A DNA stretch of 64,000 nucleotides from Cryptomeria japonica (GCF_030272615.1 NC_081413.1:157485849-157549848), one strand, 5' to 3'; shown: positions 21,982-35,617, counted from the first letter of the stretch. The notes: generated by a model not told the origin, from the letters alone. Numbers and translations: made by a program.

Positions 21982-24738
21982 TTGCAAAAGCATGGTGTTG
22001 ATGGCTTACCTATTTTGCCTAAAATAATTGAAAAATGTGAAGCATGTATTCTTGCCAAGCAACATAGAAATTCTTTTCCTCGCTCCACTTGGAGAGCACA
22101 AAGAAAATTGCAGCTTATTCATTCTAATTTATGTGGGCCTTTACCAGTAAATTCTGTGGGAGGATCTAAGTATTTCATGTTGTTTATTGATGATTACAGT
22201 GGCATGACTTGGATTTATTTCTTGCAGCAAAAATCAGAAGCTTTTGAAATTTTTAAAAGGTTTCGTGTTATGATTGAAAAACAAGCTCAATCTCAAATTG
22301 GTACTCTTCGAACAGATAATGGTGGAGAATTTACTTCTCTAGTTTTTGAGGACTATCTATGTCAAAATGGGATCCAACATCATCTTACTATTTCAGGTAC
22401 TCCTCAACAAAATGGTGTTGTTGAATGAATGAATAGAACTATCATGAATATGGTTTGTGCAATGTTATATTTTAAAGGAATCAAATTACATTTTTGCGCT
22501 AAAGCAGCAAGAACTACAGTTTATTTTTGTAATAGATCTCCATCATCTGCATTACACCAATCTATTCCATATGAAGTGTGGTTTGGATATCCTCCTTCTA
22601 TTCAACATCTTCGCATTTTTGGTTCCACTTGCTATGCTTTAATTAACAAGGACAAAAGAAGTAAGTCATAGCATCACAGTATTAAGTGTATTTTCCTTGG
22701 TTATTCAGAATCTTCCAAAGCATATCGGTTGTATGATGAAGTCAACAAAACTTTCTTTATTACATGTGATGTTGTATTTGTTGAAACCTCCAGCATTGCT
22801 GAAAATGATGAATGTAAATTCAAATAGCTTGATACAATTACAAATTTGTCTCCTTTAATAGAACACTCTTGTGAGATTCCACATATAGAATCTATATCTC
22901 CAAGTGATCTAATTCACGTTGCTCCATCAATAAATGACCAAGAAGAAGCCCATCATGATGAGCTTGAACTCTCTGAACTATTAACCACTAATACAACATC
23001 TAGTAATGAAATGGTCACATCTTTTGTGCAACCAAAGTCTTCTCATAAGTGGGCAAAACAAGTCCAACAAACATTGAAAGATTTAAGACTTGATGAAATA
23101 GGTAAAACAAGTACAAGAAGCTCTTACAAAGCAAGGCTCCAAGCTCAAACCAATAGTGCAGATAACTTGGAGGCCATTGGTGAACTCAATCTCATAATTG
23201 ACTCTGAACCATCATCCTATAATGAAGCCAAAAATATTACAGTATGGAAGAAAGCTATGCAAGATGAGTATGATGCTCTTTTGAAAAATGGCACATGGCA
23301 GTGGGTTGATTCTCCACTTGGTTGTAAACCTATTGGCTGCAAGTGGATTTTTAGGAATAAATATAAAGCAGATGGTACACTTGACAAACACAAAGCCCGA
23401 CTTGTTGCCAAAGGTTATGCTCAAAAGGAGGGGATAGATTATGATGAAACCTTTGCACCTATAGCAAAATGGATCACCATTCGTGCTTTGTTGGCCCTTG
23501 CAGCTCAATATGGGTGGAAAATTCACCAAATGGATGTTAAAACAACATTCTTAAATGGTGATCTCAAAGAATCAGTTTATATGACTCAACCAGATGGGTA
23601 TGTAGTCAATAGAAAAGAACATCAGGTATGCAAGCTTGTCAAATCATTATATAGTTTGAAACAAGCTCCTCGAGCCTAGTATGAAAAACTTACTGAGTAT
23701 CTCTTAAAGTTGAATTTTCAACATTTTGAATTTGATGATGCCACACTTTTTGTTAAAAAACTTGATAAGATTATTGTCTATCTTATTGTTTATGTGGATG
23801 ATTTATTTATCACTGGTCCTGATGAGAATAATATTCAAAATGTGAAAGAACAACTGAAGCAAGGTTTTGATATGACTGATTTGGGCCATCTTCATTACTA
23901 TTTGGGTATTGAGGTAATTCAAACACCTCATTTTATTTTTATCACCCAACAAAAATATATTGGTAAACTTTTGCATAAGTTTGGCATGGCTGATTGTAAA
24001 CCCCTTAGTACTCCTATGGTGCAAAATCTTAAGCTCTCTTCAGATGACCCTTCAGTATTGGTTGATGCAACTATCTATAGGAAACTTGTTGGTAGTTTGA
24101 TTTATGCTAAAACTACCCATCTGGATATTTCTTTTGTTATTGGAGTTCTTTCAAGGTTTATGCAACAACCTAGAGAAACTCATTGGTTAGTTGCCAAGCG
24201 CATTCTTTGCTATTTGCAAGGTACTCAGCACTATGGGCTCAAATACTCCAAGACAAATAAATTTTCTTTGGTTGGCTATTCCGATTCCGATTATGCAGGT
24301 GACTCTACAGATGGAAAATCTACATCCGGGTATTTAATGTATCTTGGATCTGCTCTCATCTCTTGGAGATCTAAAAAGCAATCTGTTCCAGCTACCTCTT
24401 CTTTCGAAGCTGAATATATGGCCGCCTTTGAAGCAACTCGGGAAATCTTATGGTTTCGAGGAATTCTTGAAGACTTGCAGACACCACAGATTTCATCAAC
24501 TCCACTCTTCAATGACAATCAATCTGCTATCAAAATTGCTAAAAATCCAGTATTTCATGATCGCACCAAGCACATCAATACAAAGTTTTATTTGATTCGG
24601 TATTATGTGAAAGATGACACCATATACCTTAAATATTGCCCCACTACAGATCAACCGGCAGATATTCTTACCAAGGCTTTGGGCAGAGAAAAGTTTGAGA
24701 AGTTCAGAGTAATGCTCGGCTTAACCCCTTCAATTTAA
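21982..24738 (+). pseudogene. Copia integrase, RT and RNase H (exon-1 element)
   Basis: One reading frame with only four nonsense codons, near 22426, 22669, 22825 and 23677. Integrase starts just upstream with WHARLGHIG and carries CEAC of the zinc-binding HHCC motif, the second catalytic Asp in TDNGGEF and the Glu in NGVVE. The first catalytic Asp is changed, reading HSNLCGP where HSDLCGP or HTDLCGP is usual. RT runs from [15 protein letters not shown] to the intact YVDD box at 23791-23802. RNase H has SDSDYAGD, FEAEYMA and DNQSAIKIAKNPVFH, and ends in ADILTKAL with the TAA at 24736-24738. Confidence 0.92.
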
Positions 24739-24746
24739 GGGGGGGA
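24738..24746 (+). other. Polypurine tract of the exon-1 copia element
   Basis: AAGGGGGGGAT directly before the 3' LTR start TGTTAA, in the standard position for plus-strand priming. Confidence 0.85.
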
Positions 24747-25006
24747 TGTTAATATCTCTTCACGGGTTTAGTTTTATTTAGATTAATTTTTCATTAGTTT
24801 ATTTATTAGGTTTTTTTATTCCGGCAGTTTTGTATAATAGTTTACAACTGTTTTTGCCTCCTCTTTATATCTGCTTGTTTATTTTATTTTGAATGTACAG
24901 TTTTTTTATTAGAATACAAATTATATTCAGATTGCCATTCTTTCCATTCTTTTTTCTATCTGCTGCTAACAAAGATTCCAGATTGTTATTTTCTGCTAGC
25001 CTAACA
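24747..25006 (+). repeat. 3' LTR of the exon-1 copia element
   Basis: A 260-bp LTR, TGTTAATATC to CTAGCCTAACA, following the polypurine tract and followed by P450 exon sequence. Confidence 0.92.
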
Positions 25007-26098
<1,092 letters not shown>

Positions 26099-27191
26099 GT
26101 TAGTTGGAGGTCTACCTCAAAACTATGAAAATAGATGTGGTAATAGAACTATAGAAATAGTTATATTATTTAGATGTTAAATATTGGATTTTGTCCTTGA
26201 GGAGTTATAGTAATTATTTGTCAATACATTTCCTATGCAAGGTTATGAAATGAAGATGACAAATCAGATTTAGTTTTCCTTCTTATTCTAATACAACATC
26301 CATGATCTATATAGTTATATAGAATCACTGTTACTGTTTTTAATGTTTGTAACTTTCTATTCCAGTTATATGGAATTATTATTATATTTTGAATCTTTGT
26401 AATTTTTTGTTGTGGTTATTTTTTAAACAAAATTATCATGGTGGAATTCGTATCTGTAAGTTATTTTTCATTTTATTTTGTATTTATTTGAAGAAAAAAT
26501 CTTAATATATGTATATAATAGCAAATGATGTAGTTTTATGTAAGTCAAGCTCTTTTAACAACATATCTCATCCAAGCAACAATTCTAGAAGAGTAATCAA
26601 TAACAACACATTTGAACTCACCACTTTTTAAAATTATGATGAATATGTGTATATCAAATAGTTGTACAACATGATATCAAAGTCACTCTTCTATTAAAAT
26701 ATCAAATAGTTGTCTACTAGATTGCACATAGAGAAAACATAAGACAAAAGACATTAAGCATTGAAGTTAAAGTATTTTTCACATGACCCTGATTTGAAGT
26801 CAGAATTATATTTTTAATTGGTGAAGGCAACACAAGAGTAAAGAGAAAATAGAATATTAAAATTTTGATTTCTACATGTGATTGTCATAAGATTTTTGGT
26901 ATTATGGTATATTAATTTTAGACTCTCATTCATTCGGCACTTATTCTTTAATCATATAACTTAGTCTTTTATTCATCTTTTTTTATGTCTATTTATAGTA
27001 AGTTTTTATTCTTAGTAATTAGGATAACACTTTTTGATTTCTTTTGTTTAGACCATCAAACATAAGGATTTCATTGAAATTGATGTTTCTATGGATAGCA
27101 ACCTTAAAAATTGTTGAGTAAAAATCTAATTAATTTCTCTCAAATTAATCCATTAGATACTATCCATCCCCTCTTGAAACATGATAATAAG
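26099..27191. other. Downstream P450 flank, no gene seen
   Basis: AT-rich sequence without recognised coding content or transposon ends. The first 200 bp after the stop would have held the 3' UTR. Confidence 0.5.
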
Positions 27192-27394
27192 AAAAAATTG
27201 TAATTACTTTTGATAAAGATAAACAAGTTTTATAGGGACCTGAAACTCAAAGTATTACAGACCAAGGCCAGCAACCAACCAGACCGAAAAACTAAGTAGA
27301 ATAGGGGACAAACCCCCCATAGATCGACAACAAAAAAACAAACAAAAAAAGTTGAACCAAAAAACAGGACCACACACTCAGCTAAGAGAGTGCA

Positions 27395-28976
27395 TCAATT
27401 CAGTATTTTTCTGAATAATACTCCTATTAATTTCCTCCAAGTCCTCCATGAAGAATCTAGAGGTTCCCTAGTCCTGGCTTTGGCTCCTAGTTCTAGTACA
27501 CGGACCCAATCTTCCCACCAGCAGCACTCTGTCCACCCTTTGAAGCAATCTTTTTCTGCTTTTCTCCCATGGGAGGGGTCACTAGCGATGGTCTTGGTTC
27601 TATAATCAGTCACCATGGAATTAATCTTTTCCAAACCATCAATGCTATTGTTCATTGTCTGCCTATTGATTTTCACTAGATTTTTTAGGTTTTCCTTGAT
27701 CTCACTCACATCCTCTTCCAGCTTCTCAATTCTGAGCTCTTGGTTAACCTTCATAGTTTCCACATCCTGAGAAATTTTCTAGATCATACTCATGACCTTC
27801 TTATATTTATTGGGCCCAGGGGATTCCGCGAAAGTGTCAACAATTCCTTTAATCCCATCTTTTAGGGATCAAATTTCCTTCTCCACCCACTTCCAACAGT
27901 TCTCCTGACTTCTAGTAACCTCCAATAGAAGATTTCCCATCACCGTCTCCTCCTTTATCTTACCTTTATTTTCCTTAATCTCAAGCCCATGTTTCTCATC
28001 ATCCACCTTGATAGGGATGTCCAACCTAATCTCATGGTCCAATACTTTGGACCCACTAGATTTGGTAAGTTTTGATTTCTTTTTGGTGGGTGGCTCAAGG
28101 TCTTGCATTTTCCTGCTGTTAGATTTGACCTTACTAGCTACCCACCTTGGAGGATTGATTTTCTTTCTACTGTTAGTTCCCGAGGTCACCATGAACTACC
28201 ATTCTTTCTTTGGTCTATACTCAGGGTCCTCCATATCCTTGATATCTCGCCAATCCATGGCCATACCACTGTCATCCTCATCCATCTTTGTATCAGAAAC
28301 CAACTGCACATCAGGGTTAGAAGAAGAAATATGGGTTTTATCCTTGAGGGAGGGTTTCACTTCATGAGCCTGGGCGTATTCCATAATAAACAAGATAAGA
28401 CCTTCATGAATCACATGGTTATCCTGGTTTTCAATATGTTTAACTAAACTATTCTCCAAGGATAAAACTAGATAAAAGGGAATGGAAATCAATTTACCAT
28501 GCCTAAAATGGTTTAAGATAGTAAAATGATGAGAGAAAATACTAGCATATCTACCATCCAGGGTGATGTGCCTCATGATGAATTTTGCCATATTAGCCCA
28601 GAGGGAAATCAGCTCTTTCCTGTTATATCCATTGTCTGCCATTTTTGTAACCCTTAGTCTTTCCTTCTCCTTATCATAAAAGGCAGCAATAGCCTCCTCA
28701 CTCGACTTCCTATCTCTATAGAATTTTATGCCTTTCATATCCAGACCAGTAATAGTTGCAACCAAATTTTCATCAACTTGAAACTCTGCACCAAAGGTAG
28801 TCATCACACCCTTATTCCAACCATTAACAAATCTTTCTATAACAATGGCCGAATGACCATGCAATCTCTCCAAAAAAGGAACCATCCTACCATCAGAAAT
28901 TTCCTTCCAAACCTCCTTGTTCTTCTAGCACTTATCATAGGTTGTGGGTTCAAACCTATTCTTCTCACCTCCCATT
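27395..28976 (-). pseudogene. Unidentified ORF downstream of LINE RNase H
   Basis: One minus-strand frame of about 527 codons from MGGEKNRFEP (ATG at 28976) to the stop at 27395, interrupted by four in-frame stops (near 28927, 28197, 27867 and 27780) but no frameshift. The front 230 residues are a mixed globular-looking segment (ERFVNGWNKGVMTTFGAEF, ITGLDMKGIKFYRD, HITLDGRYASIF). Then comes a lysine/glutamate-rich part (PPTKKKSKLTKSSGSK). A predicted coiled coil follows around IEKLEEDVSEIKENLKN. I do not recognise the front domain. Because it lies between the RNase H and the 3' tail inside one target duplication, it appears to be part of the LINE rather than a host gene. The coiled coil and basic region would suit an ORF1-like RNA-binding role, but that is inference. 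Confidence 0.6.
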
Positions 28977-29129
28977 CTGAAGCTTGAGAAAATCAAAGAT
29001 TCCAAAAAAACCAAGAGGAAATCAAACCATAAACAGGGAAAAATTAACAATCTAACACTTCTCAAAGTGGTAATAATTTGAAATACCACCCCAAGGGCTC
29101 CCATCCCATCATAATCTATCATCATAAAT

Positions 29130-29577
29130 TTAATTGGAAAACCCAAAGATCTTGGCATCATTTCTTGCCAGGTCACACAGGGTTTTCAGGAAAGTTTCCT
29201 CTCCTCTCCACCATTTAACTGCCAAGTTAGCCAATTGATCTATCAGTTTGTTTCCTTCCCGAAAAATGTACAAAATCTTGAAATCCTCTAGGCCACCTAT
29301 CATTTCAAGACAATCTTTGATTAAGTTTGAAATATTTTAGCTAGGCACCGTACATCCCTTAATGCATTTGACAATGTTAAGCGAATCAATCTCCAACCAG
29401 ACCTGTTTGAACCCCTCCTTGCTCGCCATGTGTAGCCCTATGTAGGAAGCGGTGGCCTCCTTAAAATGGTTAGTCTGGGTGCCCAAAGGGAGCATCATCG
29501 TAGAGACCAGCAAACCCAAATGATTCCTCGTCACTCCCCCACAGCAACCCGGCCCAATATTTCCTTTGCCCACCCCC
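29130..29577 (-). pseudogene. LINE-type RNase H domain, truncated
   Basis: Minus-strand translation begins GKGNIGPGCCGGVTRN (plant RNase H usually has DG-SKGNPGPAG-GGV), continues EATASYIGLHMA and WLEIDSLNIVKCIKG, passes a stop at 29337-29339, and ends in FREGNKLIDQLANLAVKW. This is the order of an RVT_3-type RNase H domain. The first catalytic Asp (in the FDG block) is lost where the element is truncated: it reads FLG. It was the carboxy-terminal domain of the LINE ORF2. Confidence 0.75.
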
Positions 29578-29591
29578 AAAAAATTGTAATT

Positions 29592-30172
29592 GTTACTATG
29601 TTAGTAGACATCAATAATTGAAATGTTTAGTTTATAAATATAATTCACAAGATTTAATGTATATTAAAAAAATCAAATTTGGAGGAGTTTATGAGTATCC
29701 TACTCATTCCAATATTGATAAAATTACTTTAATTGATGTAGTAATTCTTGTCTTCTAATCAAAACTACCATATCTTTTAGCTCCTTGAATCCTTCTATAA
29801 AGTAGCCTCTTTTTTCTTTACTATTCTCCTCTTATATTAATTCTCTTAATTTTCTAAATATTTGATGATGTAATTTCTTACATCGATATGCTCCTTCATC
29901 TTCTTCCTTTGACTCCAAAATCTATTTTCTTCTTTTAATATTTGTTCCCTTTTAGTGGTTGTTTCTAGTTATTTCTTATCATTTTTAATTTATTCTTCTT
30001 AGGGTCTTTCCTTCTATTGCTGCTAAATTATTTATTTCACATCATGTTACTAGCTAAACTTTCCCATCCTTATAATTGTCATTCTCTATGTCCTTAAATA
30101 TCTTCTAACATTTTTCTCCCTTAAGGATTATGTTAAGCGTTTCATTCTCTTTTGTCCATTTATACCCATTGT
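29592..30172. other. Gene-free stretch
   Basis: Pyrimidine-rich on the plus strand around 29750-30130 (many TTCTT and TCCTT runs). No coding similarity was recognised. Confidence 0.4.
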
Positions 30173-30985
30173 TGGGCTTAAATGTGACTAATCATTAATT
30201 TAATCAATAATATTTTGAAATTATGTAAATTATTAATTAAGTTAATTAATTGAAATTCAAAAAGTGAAAATTGTAAGGAATTAAATAAATATAGTTATTT
30301 ATAAAAAATTTTAATAACGTGCTTGATGAATTTGAATATATAAAATTAAGAGTTATTTATTTAAGGTGAAAAATTAACTCAAATAAAAGGTCTTGATTGA
30401 TTGATTTACTCAATCAATATTAGAAGGGATATTAAATAGTTTAATTATAAATTAGAACTTATTTAGTTATCATTAGAATGACAATTTAACTATTTTAGGT
30501 ATAAGAAAAATTAATCAATGCATAGTTTGAAGTGTGTATATTTTTCATTTCTTTGAGATGGAATTGCATTCTTATTATAGTAGCATTATTTGAACATATA
30601 TGTGTGTTTGTGTGTGTCACACACACACACATAATCCTTGAAGAATGTATCATAGTTGGCTAGAAGAAATTGTGTATATGTGGTAACCAAAGATGGTGCC
30701 CCCTCAAATGCATGATAAGGAAAAAAGGGCATGTGGGAGGTCATGTAAAGAAGAAACTGAATGAAAATTTAAATAGACAAAAAAGTAAAGATAGCATAGA
30801 GGATGTAAATGGGTCATTTTGCACTCTTTGTCTTTACACACTGGATTAAAAAACCTAGAAAGGAACTATGAGAAGGTGGATCTTGTGTTACGAGATGTTC
30901 TTGGAATTTTTTAGTAGAGAATCTCTCACATTGATACATTACCATTTGAGTGAGTGTAAATAAAAGGATTCTTTCACTAACATAA
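30173..30985 (+). repeat. Dispersed repeat, copy 2 (partner 18040-18890)
   Basis: Starts TGTTGGGCTTAAATGTGAC and follows copy 1 through TTATTTATTTAAGGTG and CATTTTGCACTC. It contains an inverted dinucleotide run at 30601-30632, GT repeats followed by CA repeats, which could form a hairpin and is absent from copy 1. Confidence 0.65.
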
Positions 30986-31658
30986 AAAAATCAATCTCCT
31001 TTATTCCAATTAGCTTTGTTAGTGGTTTATAGCATGCATTTGATAGTTCTTTATAGAGTAGACATATTTTAAAAATGAGACTACGAAATAATAGTGACAA
31101 GAAACATAAGATGTCAAAATAAAAAAGGTGTACTATATGATATATTTACATATATATTTTTATTTTATTTCAAATATTTTAAATAATTTTCCTTAACTTA
31201 TGCTAGATTTTTGCACCCCCCATCCCCCAACAATAGATAGCTAAAATTTAATTTTGGTGGCTCTTATAAAAATAATCTAGGTTAGGTAGGAGGGGGAGGA
31301 ATTATAAGGGTTGAAAAAGGTATTTTGATTCTTGCCTACATGGTCAATCTATGTAACACCCCGCTAAGGAACCCTAGATAGCAACAAGAAGCTAACTAAA
31401 TAAACATAGCAATATTTTTTATTTAACAATTCTTATTATATTAATATCTCATTAATAAATCAATAACACAAGCATAAGCTAATCATTCACCTAAACTAAG
31501 TCCTCTGTGAGCTCCCTAATGTCACTACCTATGCAATGCTCTATCTAAGAATATGAAAACCATGATTCACTAATGATAACATTATACAAAGTGAAAACAT
31601 CCACATCTAATGCTAGGTTCATTTTAAAACACCAATGGAACATTCCTATGATAAGCGT
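30986..31658. other. Non-coding, with a gypsy-LTR-like start at 31354
   Basis: TGTAACACCCCGC at 31354-31366 looks like the first bases of a plant gypsy LTR, but no partner end was found and the following sequence matches nothing else here. The rest is unassigned. Confidence 0.3.
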
Positions 31659-33517
31659 TGTAGAATCCTAAATTATACTCCCTTACAATTTTGTCTTGAT
31701 TTGGGCCCTCACCTTAGCATTCATCTCTTGAGGCTTGATTGGAGCCCTGATTCTACTCACACCATGCACCACACTCAATATTTTCAATATCTCCACTTTC
31801 TCCACCAAAATTCGAAGTCCCTGATTGGTCAATACTAGAGTTCCCATGCCCTAGTCCTTAGGGAATAGAGTGCCTATGCCTTGGTCCTCCTAATTAGGGC
31901 CTATTTTGGGGCCTCAAAATAATAACTTGAAATGGGCAAGAACCTAGATCACATGTCGTCTCATGTCAAAAAGTTAATTTTTTTTAACCAAGCATGCATA
32001 AAAAGAGGTCTACCCCTCTCTTTTTGATATACATTCATTCAATCCTAATGAGTTCGATCAAGAAATTAAGCATTCAAATTCAACAAAGGAAGCAATCAAT
32101 CTTATTTCAAGCATTGGAGCAAAAGTAAAGTCAAGATTCAAGCATTGGAGATTACATTCATGTTCTATGTTTTATGAAGACTACATGAAACAGTAATTCC
32201 TTGTGAAGACAAACAAAACTTCATAAAAGGTATATCATTAGTGTTTCAGCTATTTTCAGCGTTTCTCTCAAATGGAAATCATTTCCATTACAGTACTTCA
32301 TTTACATTTCAATTCTATTTCATTGCTACTTCTAAAACCCAAGTTTGACCTAAGGCAAACCCCTATTCCCAACCATTTTCCCTTCTTTATTGTGTGCATG
32401 AAAAAATATAGAGCTTCAATTCTTAGGAATGACATTATTCTCAGAGATGAATAGATTCCCTTTTGGACGGTGAAAATTTCAAAGTACCAAAGTGACGAGC
32501 ATTTTGTTCCTGACAATTCAAGGTGACCTTCTAGGAACAAATCCATACATTCACATATTTCTCAGATCTAGGTTTGTGGCTCCATTTAACGATTGTAGCT
32601 CACTGTTTATGCACAATTATTTTAATTTATGCATAGATTTACCCTAATTTTAGTATCATTAGTCTAACCAATTCAATTTAAAGGGAAAGAAGAGTGACAT
32701 ATAAAATCTCTATAATATGATTAGAATCTTGGCCTATTAACTTAGATTTATCAAATTCCATGGTCCCTAAGAAAAATGTTATTAGTTTTACTACATCATT
32801 GGGTGAAACCCTAATATTTTTCACATTATATTTTGGTGAACTCAACATCATACACCCTTAATTCCAATTTATGTTCTCAAATATAATTGCTCATGTTTTT
32901 TTAAAATTAAATTTACATTTGCAAATTTAATTTTCAATTGAATTTCATAAGTTTAGAGGTTACATTCATAAAAACCCTAATTTTTAAATTCTAAAATTAA
33001 ACTTGTGGGTTGTCTAGTTTGGATTAATTATTTTAGATCTGACTATTTATGCAATTTAAAACTCAAATTCGCACTAATAGATCTCATTTTCAATTGAATT
33101 ACATAAATTTATTGGTTAAATTTATTAAAAAACCCTAATTTATAATTCTAATATTTATTTGTGGGTTGCATAATTTTTTAAATTTGATCTTTTCGATATG
33201 TTATTCCATAGCTGTATTTGTCTTTCAAATTCACAAATAAAATTGCCTAATTAAGTGGTTAATCAATCACTTTTACAAAATTTTGCATTGTTTAATCATA
33301 ATTTTCAATTTCATATTCAAATTTTCTTCCTTTGTGCATGAGTTTTACTACTATTAGTCCTACCTACAATATTCCCATGAGAATAAGTTGTACAATTAAG
33401 GCTTCCCAAGGTTTAATTACTATGGATATGTAGCCTAATTTGGATAGCTTATTTCAAGAGAATGTTGGTGGTTCCTCTAATCCAACAAAAGATGTGATTT
33501 ATCCAAATTGTTTTCAT
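31659..33517 (+). mobile_element. 5' LTR and leader of a gypsy-like element, truncated
   Basis: The LTR runs from TGTAGAATCC at 31659 to about 32830. It is followed by a primer site TGGTGAACTCAAC (32834-32846) preceded by TTT, exactly as in the minus-strand element at 9856. The last 200 bp of the LTR (the CAATTCAATTTAAAGG, AGATTTATCAAATTCC and GTGAAACCCTAAT blocks) and the leader (CTAATAGATCTCATTTTCAATTG; CTTGTGGGTTGTCTAG) match the reverse complement of 9480-10040. The element is cut off at about 33517 by the truncated copia LTR. No gag frame is intact. ATGAGTTTTACTACTATTAG at 33340 may be the old gag start. Confidence 0.75.
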
Positions 33518-34191
33518 AATTCTATGGCATTGTATTGGTCCAGTGGTTGATTTTTGTATCATGTGATGTAATTTTGTAATTAGGTCTTAAGGGTTGAGAT
33601 GACCTTGTAGTCAAGGTTGATGATTTGTATAAATAGGTGTCATATTCATTTAATTTTCTGATCGGTATTGTGTCTAGATTATCAGAGAGTGGTGTATGAG
33701 TGAATAAGAGAATTCATCTTCTGGTGAGAAGTATAGAGAAAAGAGTGTTGCGGGGAAGACAAATGTTCTTAAATGGAACTATCATCACACATTTAGAGAT
33801 GATATTCTTTCAGTTCATCTAATCCGGATTATTGTCTAAATTATTGTAAGCTAGTGAGTCTTCCCTAAAGTTTGTAGCCTTTCTAGGGTTTCTTATTTGA
33901 GAAGTGAGATCTAGGTAATGTGCCTAAATGCATGTGCATTCCCCATTGTAATATTTTCACATAATACTACAGAGTATCATATTTTTGTGGGTAGGTTCCC
34001 ACCATGGTTTTTCCATTAACCGGGTTTTCCATGTCAAAATCTTGGTGTTATGTGTGTTGTTGTTATTGTGCTTATATTTGTTCTTGTTGCAATTGATCAA
34101 ATATGAAGCTATACTTAAAATTCTTTAGAGTTGGTGAAAACTAAATCAACCCCCCCCCCCCCTCACTCTTCCCTCATTGTTGTTGCTAATA
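33518..34191 (+). repeat. 5' LTR of the Sirevirus-like element, 5'-truncated
   Basis: Matches 43217-43880 (the last half of the 3' LTR) from GGCATTGTATTGG to TTGTTGCTAATA. It contains a TATA box TATAAATAGG at 33628-33637, with the equivalent at 43322-43331, and a 13-C run near 34150-34162 close to the LTR end. Confidence 0.88.
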
Positions 34192-34193
34192 AT

Positions 34194-34206
34194 TGGTATC
34201 AAAGTT
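34194..34206 (+). other. Primer-binding site of the Sirevirus-like element
   Basis: TGGTATCAAAGTT, two bases inside the 5' LTR end. It resembles the initiator-Met primer site TGGTATCAGAGC. Confidence 0.8.
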
Positions 34207-34247
34207 AGATCCTATGGAAGAAGATTGACCTATTGAGGAGATCTCAG

Positions 34248-35617
34248 ATGGCAACCTATGTTTTCAAGAAAGAAAGTTTTAGATTTCATGCAAGAAATTA
34301 CACTATATGGAAGGACCGGATGGAGTGTCATTTAAAGTGTCTTGGAGATGATTATTGGAAGATTACAAATAATACCTACAATGTTACTCAGAATGGTCTG
34401 GTTATTGCAAATGAGATCAAGAATGGTGAACATAACATAAGAGCTAAAGAAGAATTACTGAGTGCCTTGACTAATTCAAAGATGACTAGTGTGATGGGAT
34501 TGTAGACTACACATGAGATCTGGGAAAATTTAGAGACCTTGTATGAAGGAGATAAACATGTAAAATTTTCTAAACTATAGAGTTTCAAAGGGAAGTATGA
34601 GATGTTGAAGATGGGAGGAGATGAGAACATACCATCCTTTTACCATCCTTTATGGCTAAAGTGAATAAACTTTCCATGAACATTAGATGTGCCGATGGAA
34701 CTCTTGAAGAAGATGAGATTGTTGCTACAGTTCTAATATCCTTGCCTCCTACTTACAAATCTAAATTTGCTGCTATTGATGAGATCCAGACTGTGACCAT
34801 TGTTATAAGAGACATGCTGGTTGGTAAACTTATTACTTTTGAGTTGAGTGAATTTAGAGAATCACATGGTAAATATGAGACTGCATTTAAAGCCTCTATA
34901 TTCAAGAAGCAGAAGTATGATTCAAGAGAAATTTCATCTAGGGTTTCTAGATATGAAAGAGAAATTAGAGTGATGGAACAACATGAAAGAGAGTTGGAAG
35001 AGATTGAAGCACTTATTGCTCGTAGATTTCCTAAGAGAGACGGTAAGTATGATGGGAAGTTACCTTTGAAATTATTCTCTTGTAATAAGATAGGACATTT
35101 TTTTTGTGGGTGTCCTGAAAGAATGTCAAAGTATGATAAACATGATAGATTTGATAAGCATGATGGCTATCAGACACATGATAAGTATGATAAGCCCTAT
35201 AAGCCTAAACAAAAGTACTAATATCAGAAGAAATGTTACTATGTTGCTGATGAAGGTGTGACAGATGAAAAATCTGAGAATGGGTATTCAGAAGATGATT
35301 TTGTATTTATTGCTATCAAGGAAGATAATCTGGTACTAGTGACTTCTACAAGATGCATTTTTGAGGAGAAAGCTTTGGCTACTAAGATTGAAAAGAAACA
35401 TGAATAGGTGATTGGCAATGGTTGTTCACATCATATGACAGGTGATAAAAGTAAATTTATGAATATGGAGAAGTATGATGGCGGTATAGTCAGATTTGGA
35501 GATGATAAAGCTTATGTAATTCATGGTAGAGGTTATATTTCTCTTGATGGTAAGCATAATACTAGCGATGTGTTATATGTTGAAGTTTCGAAGCATAATC
35601 TTTTAAGTGTTGGATAG
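34248..35617 (+). pseudogene. Gag and protease of the Sirevirus-like element
   Basis: Gag starts at ATG 34248 (MATYVFKKESFRFHARNY, a Gag amino-terminal pattern) and is read to 35220 with stops near 34503 and 34580 and a frameshift near 34640. The knuckle reads FSCNKIGHFFCGC, so its first Cys is lost. Downstream is a run of KYDKHDRFDKHD repeats. The protease motif, usually DSGCSHHM, reads GNGCSHHMTGD at 35418, so the catalytic Asp is lost. The later core (YISLDGKHNTSDVLYV, HNLLSVG) is recognisable. Confidence 0.85.

Larger units (their letters stand above)
20110..25006 (+). mobile_element. Copia element inserted in exon 1 of the plus-strand P450
   Basis: A nearly complete Ty1/copia element of 4.9 kb: 5' LTR, methionine-type primer site, gag, protease, integrase, RT, RNase H, polypurine tract and 3' LTR. 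The 3' LTR ends in CTAACA and abuts P450 coding sequence (GATTC at 25007). The matching 5' duplication is missing, because the first bases of the 5' LTR and about 12 codons of the exon beside it (between LLVREFI and DSQRMRLHQ) were deleted together. Stops in pol are few, so this is the youngest-looking element in the window. Confidence 0.92.
27192..29591 (-). mobile_element. 5'-truncated LINE with 14-bp target duplication
   Basis: A non-LTR insertion (element proper 27206-29577) flanked by identical 14-bp copies of AAAAAATTGTAATT at 27192-27205 and 29578-29591. On the minus strand it starts inside an RNase H domain, as expected for 5'-truncated LINE copies, then carries a second long ORF. It ends in a 3' tail (TGTTTATCTTTATCAAAAG) without a long poly-A. 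A long target duplication without LTRs or terminal inverted repeats is the signature of target-primed reverse transcription. Confidence 0.85.

Noticed and set aside
23212-23529. Minus-strand ORF of 105 codons
   Set aside because: Shadow of the copia RT frame on the plus strand.
30601-30632. GT/CA inverted run as a terminator or tRNA-like structure
   Set aside because: Dinucleotide slippage is enough to explain it.
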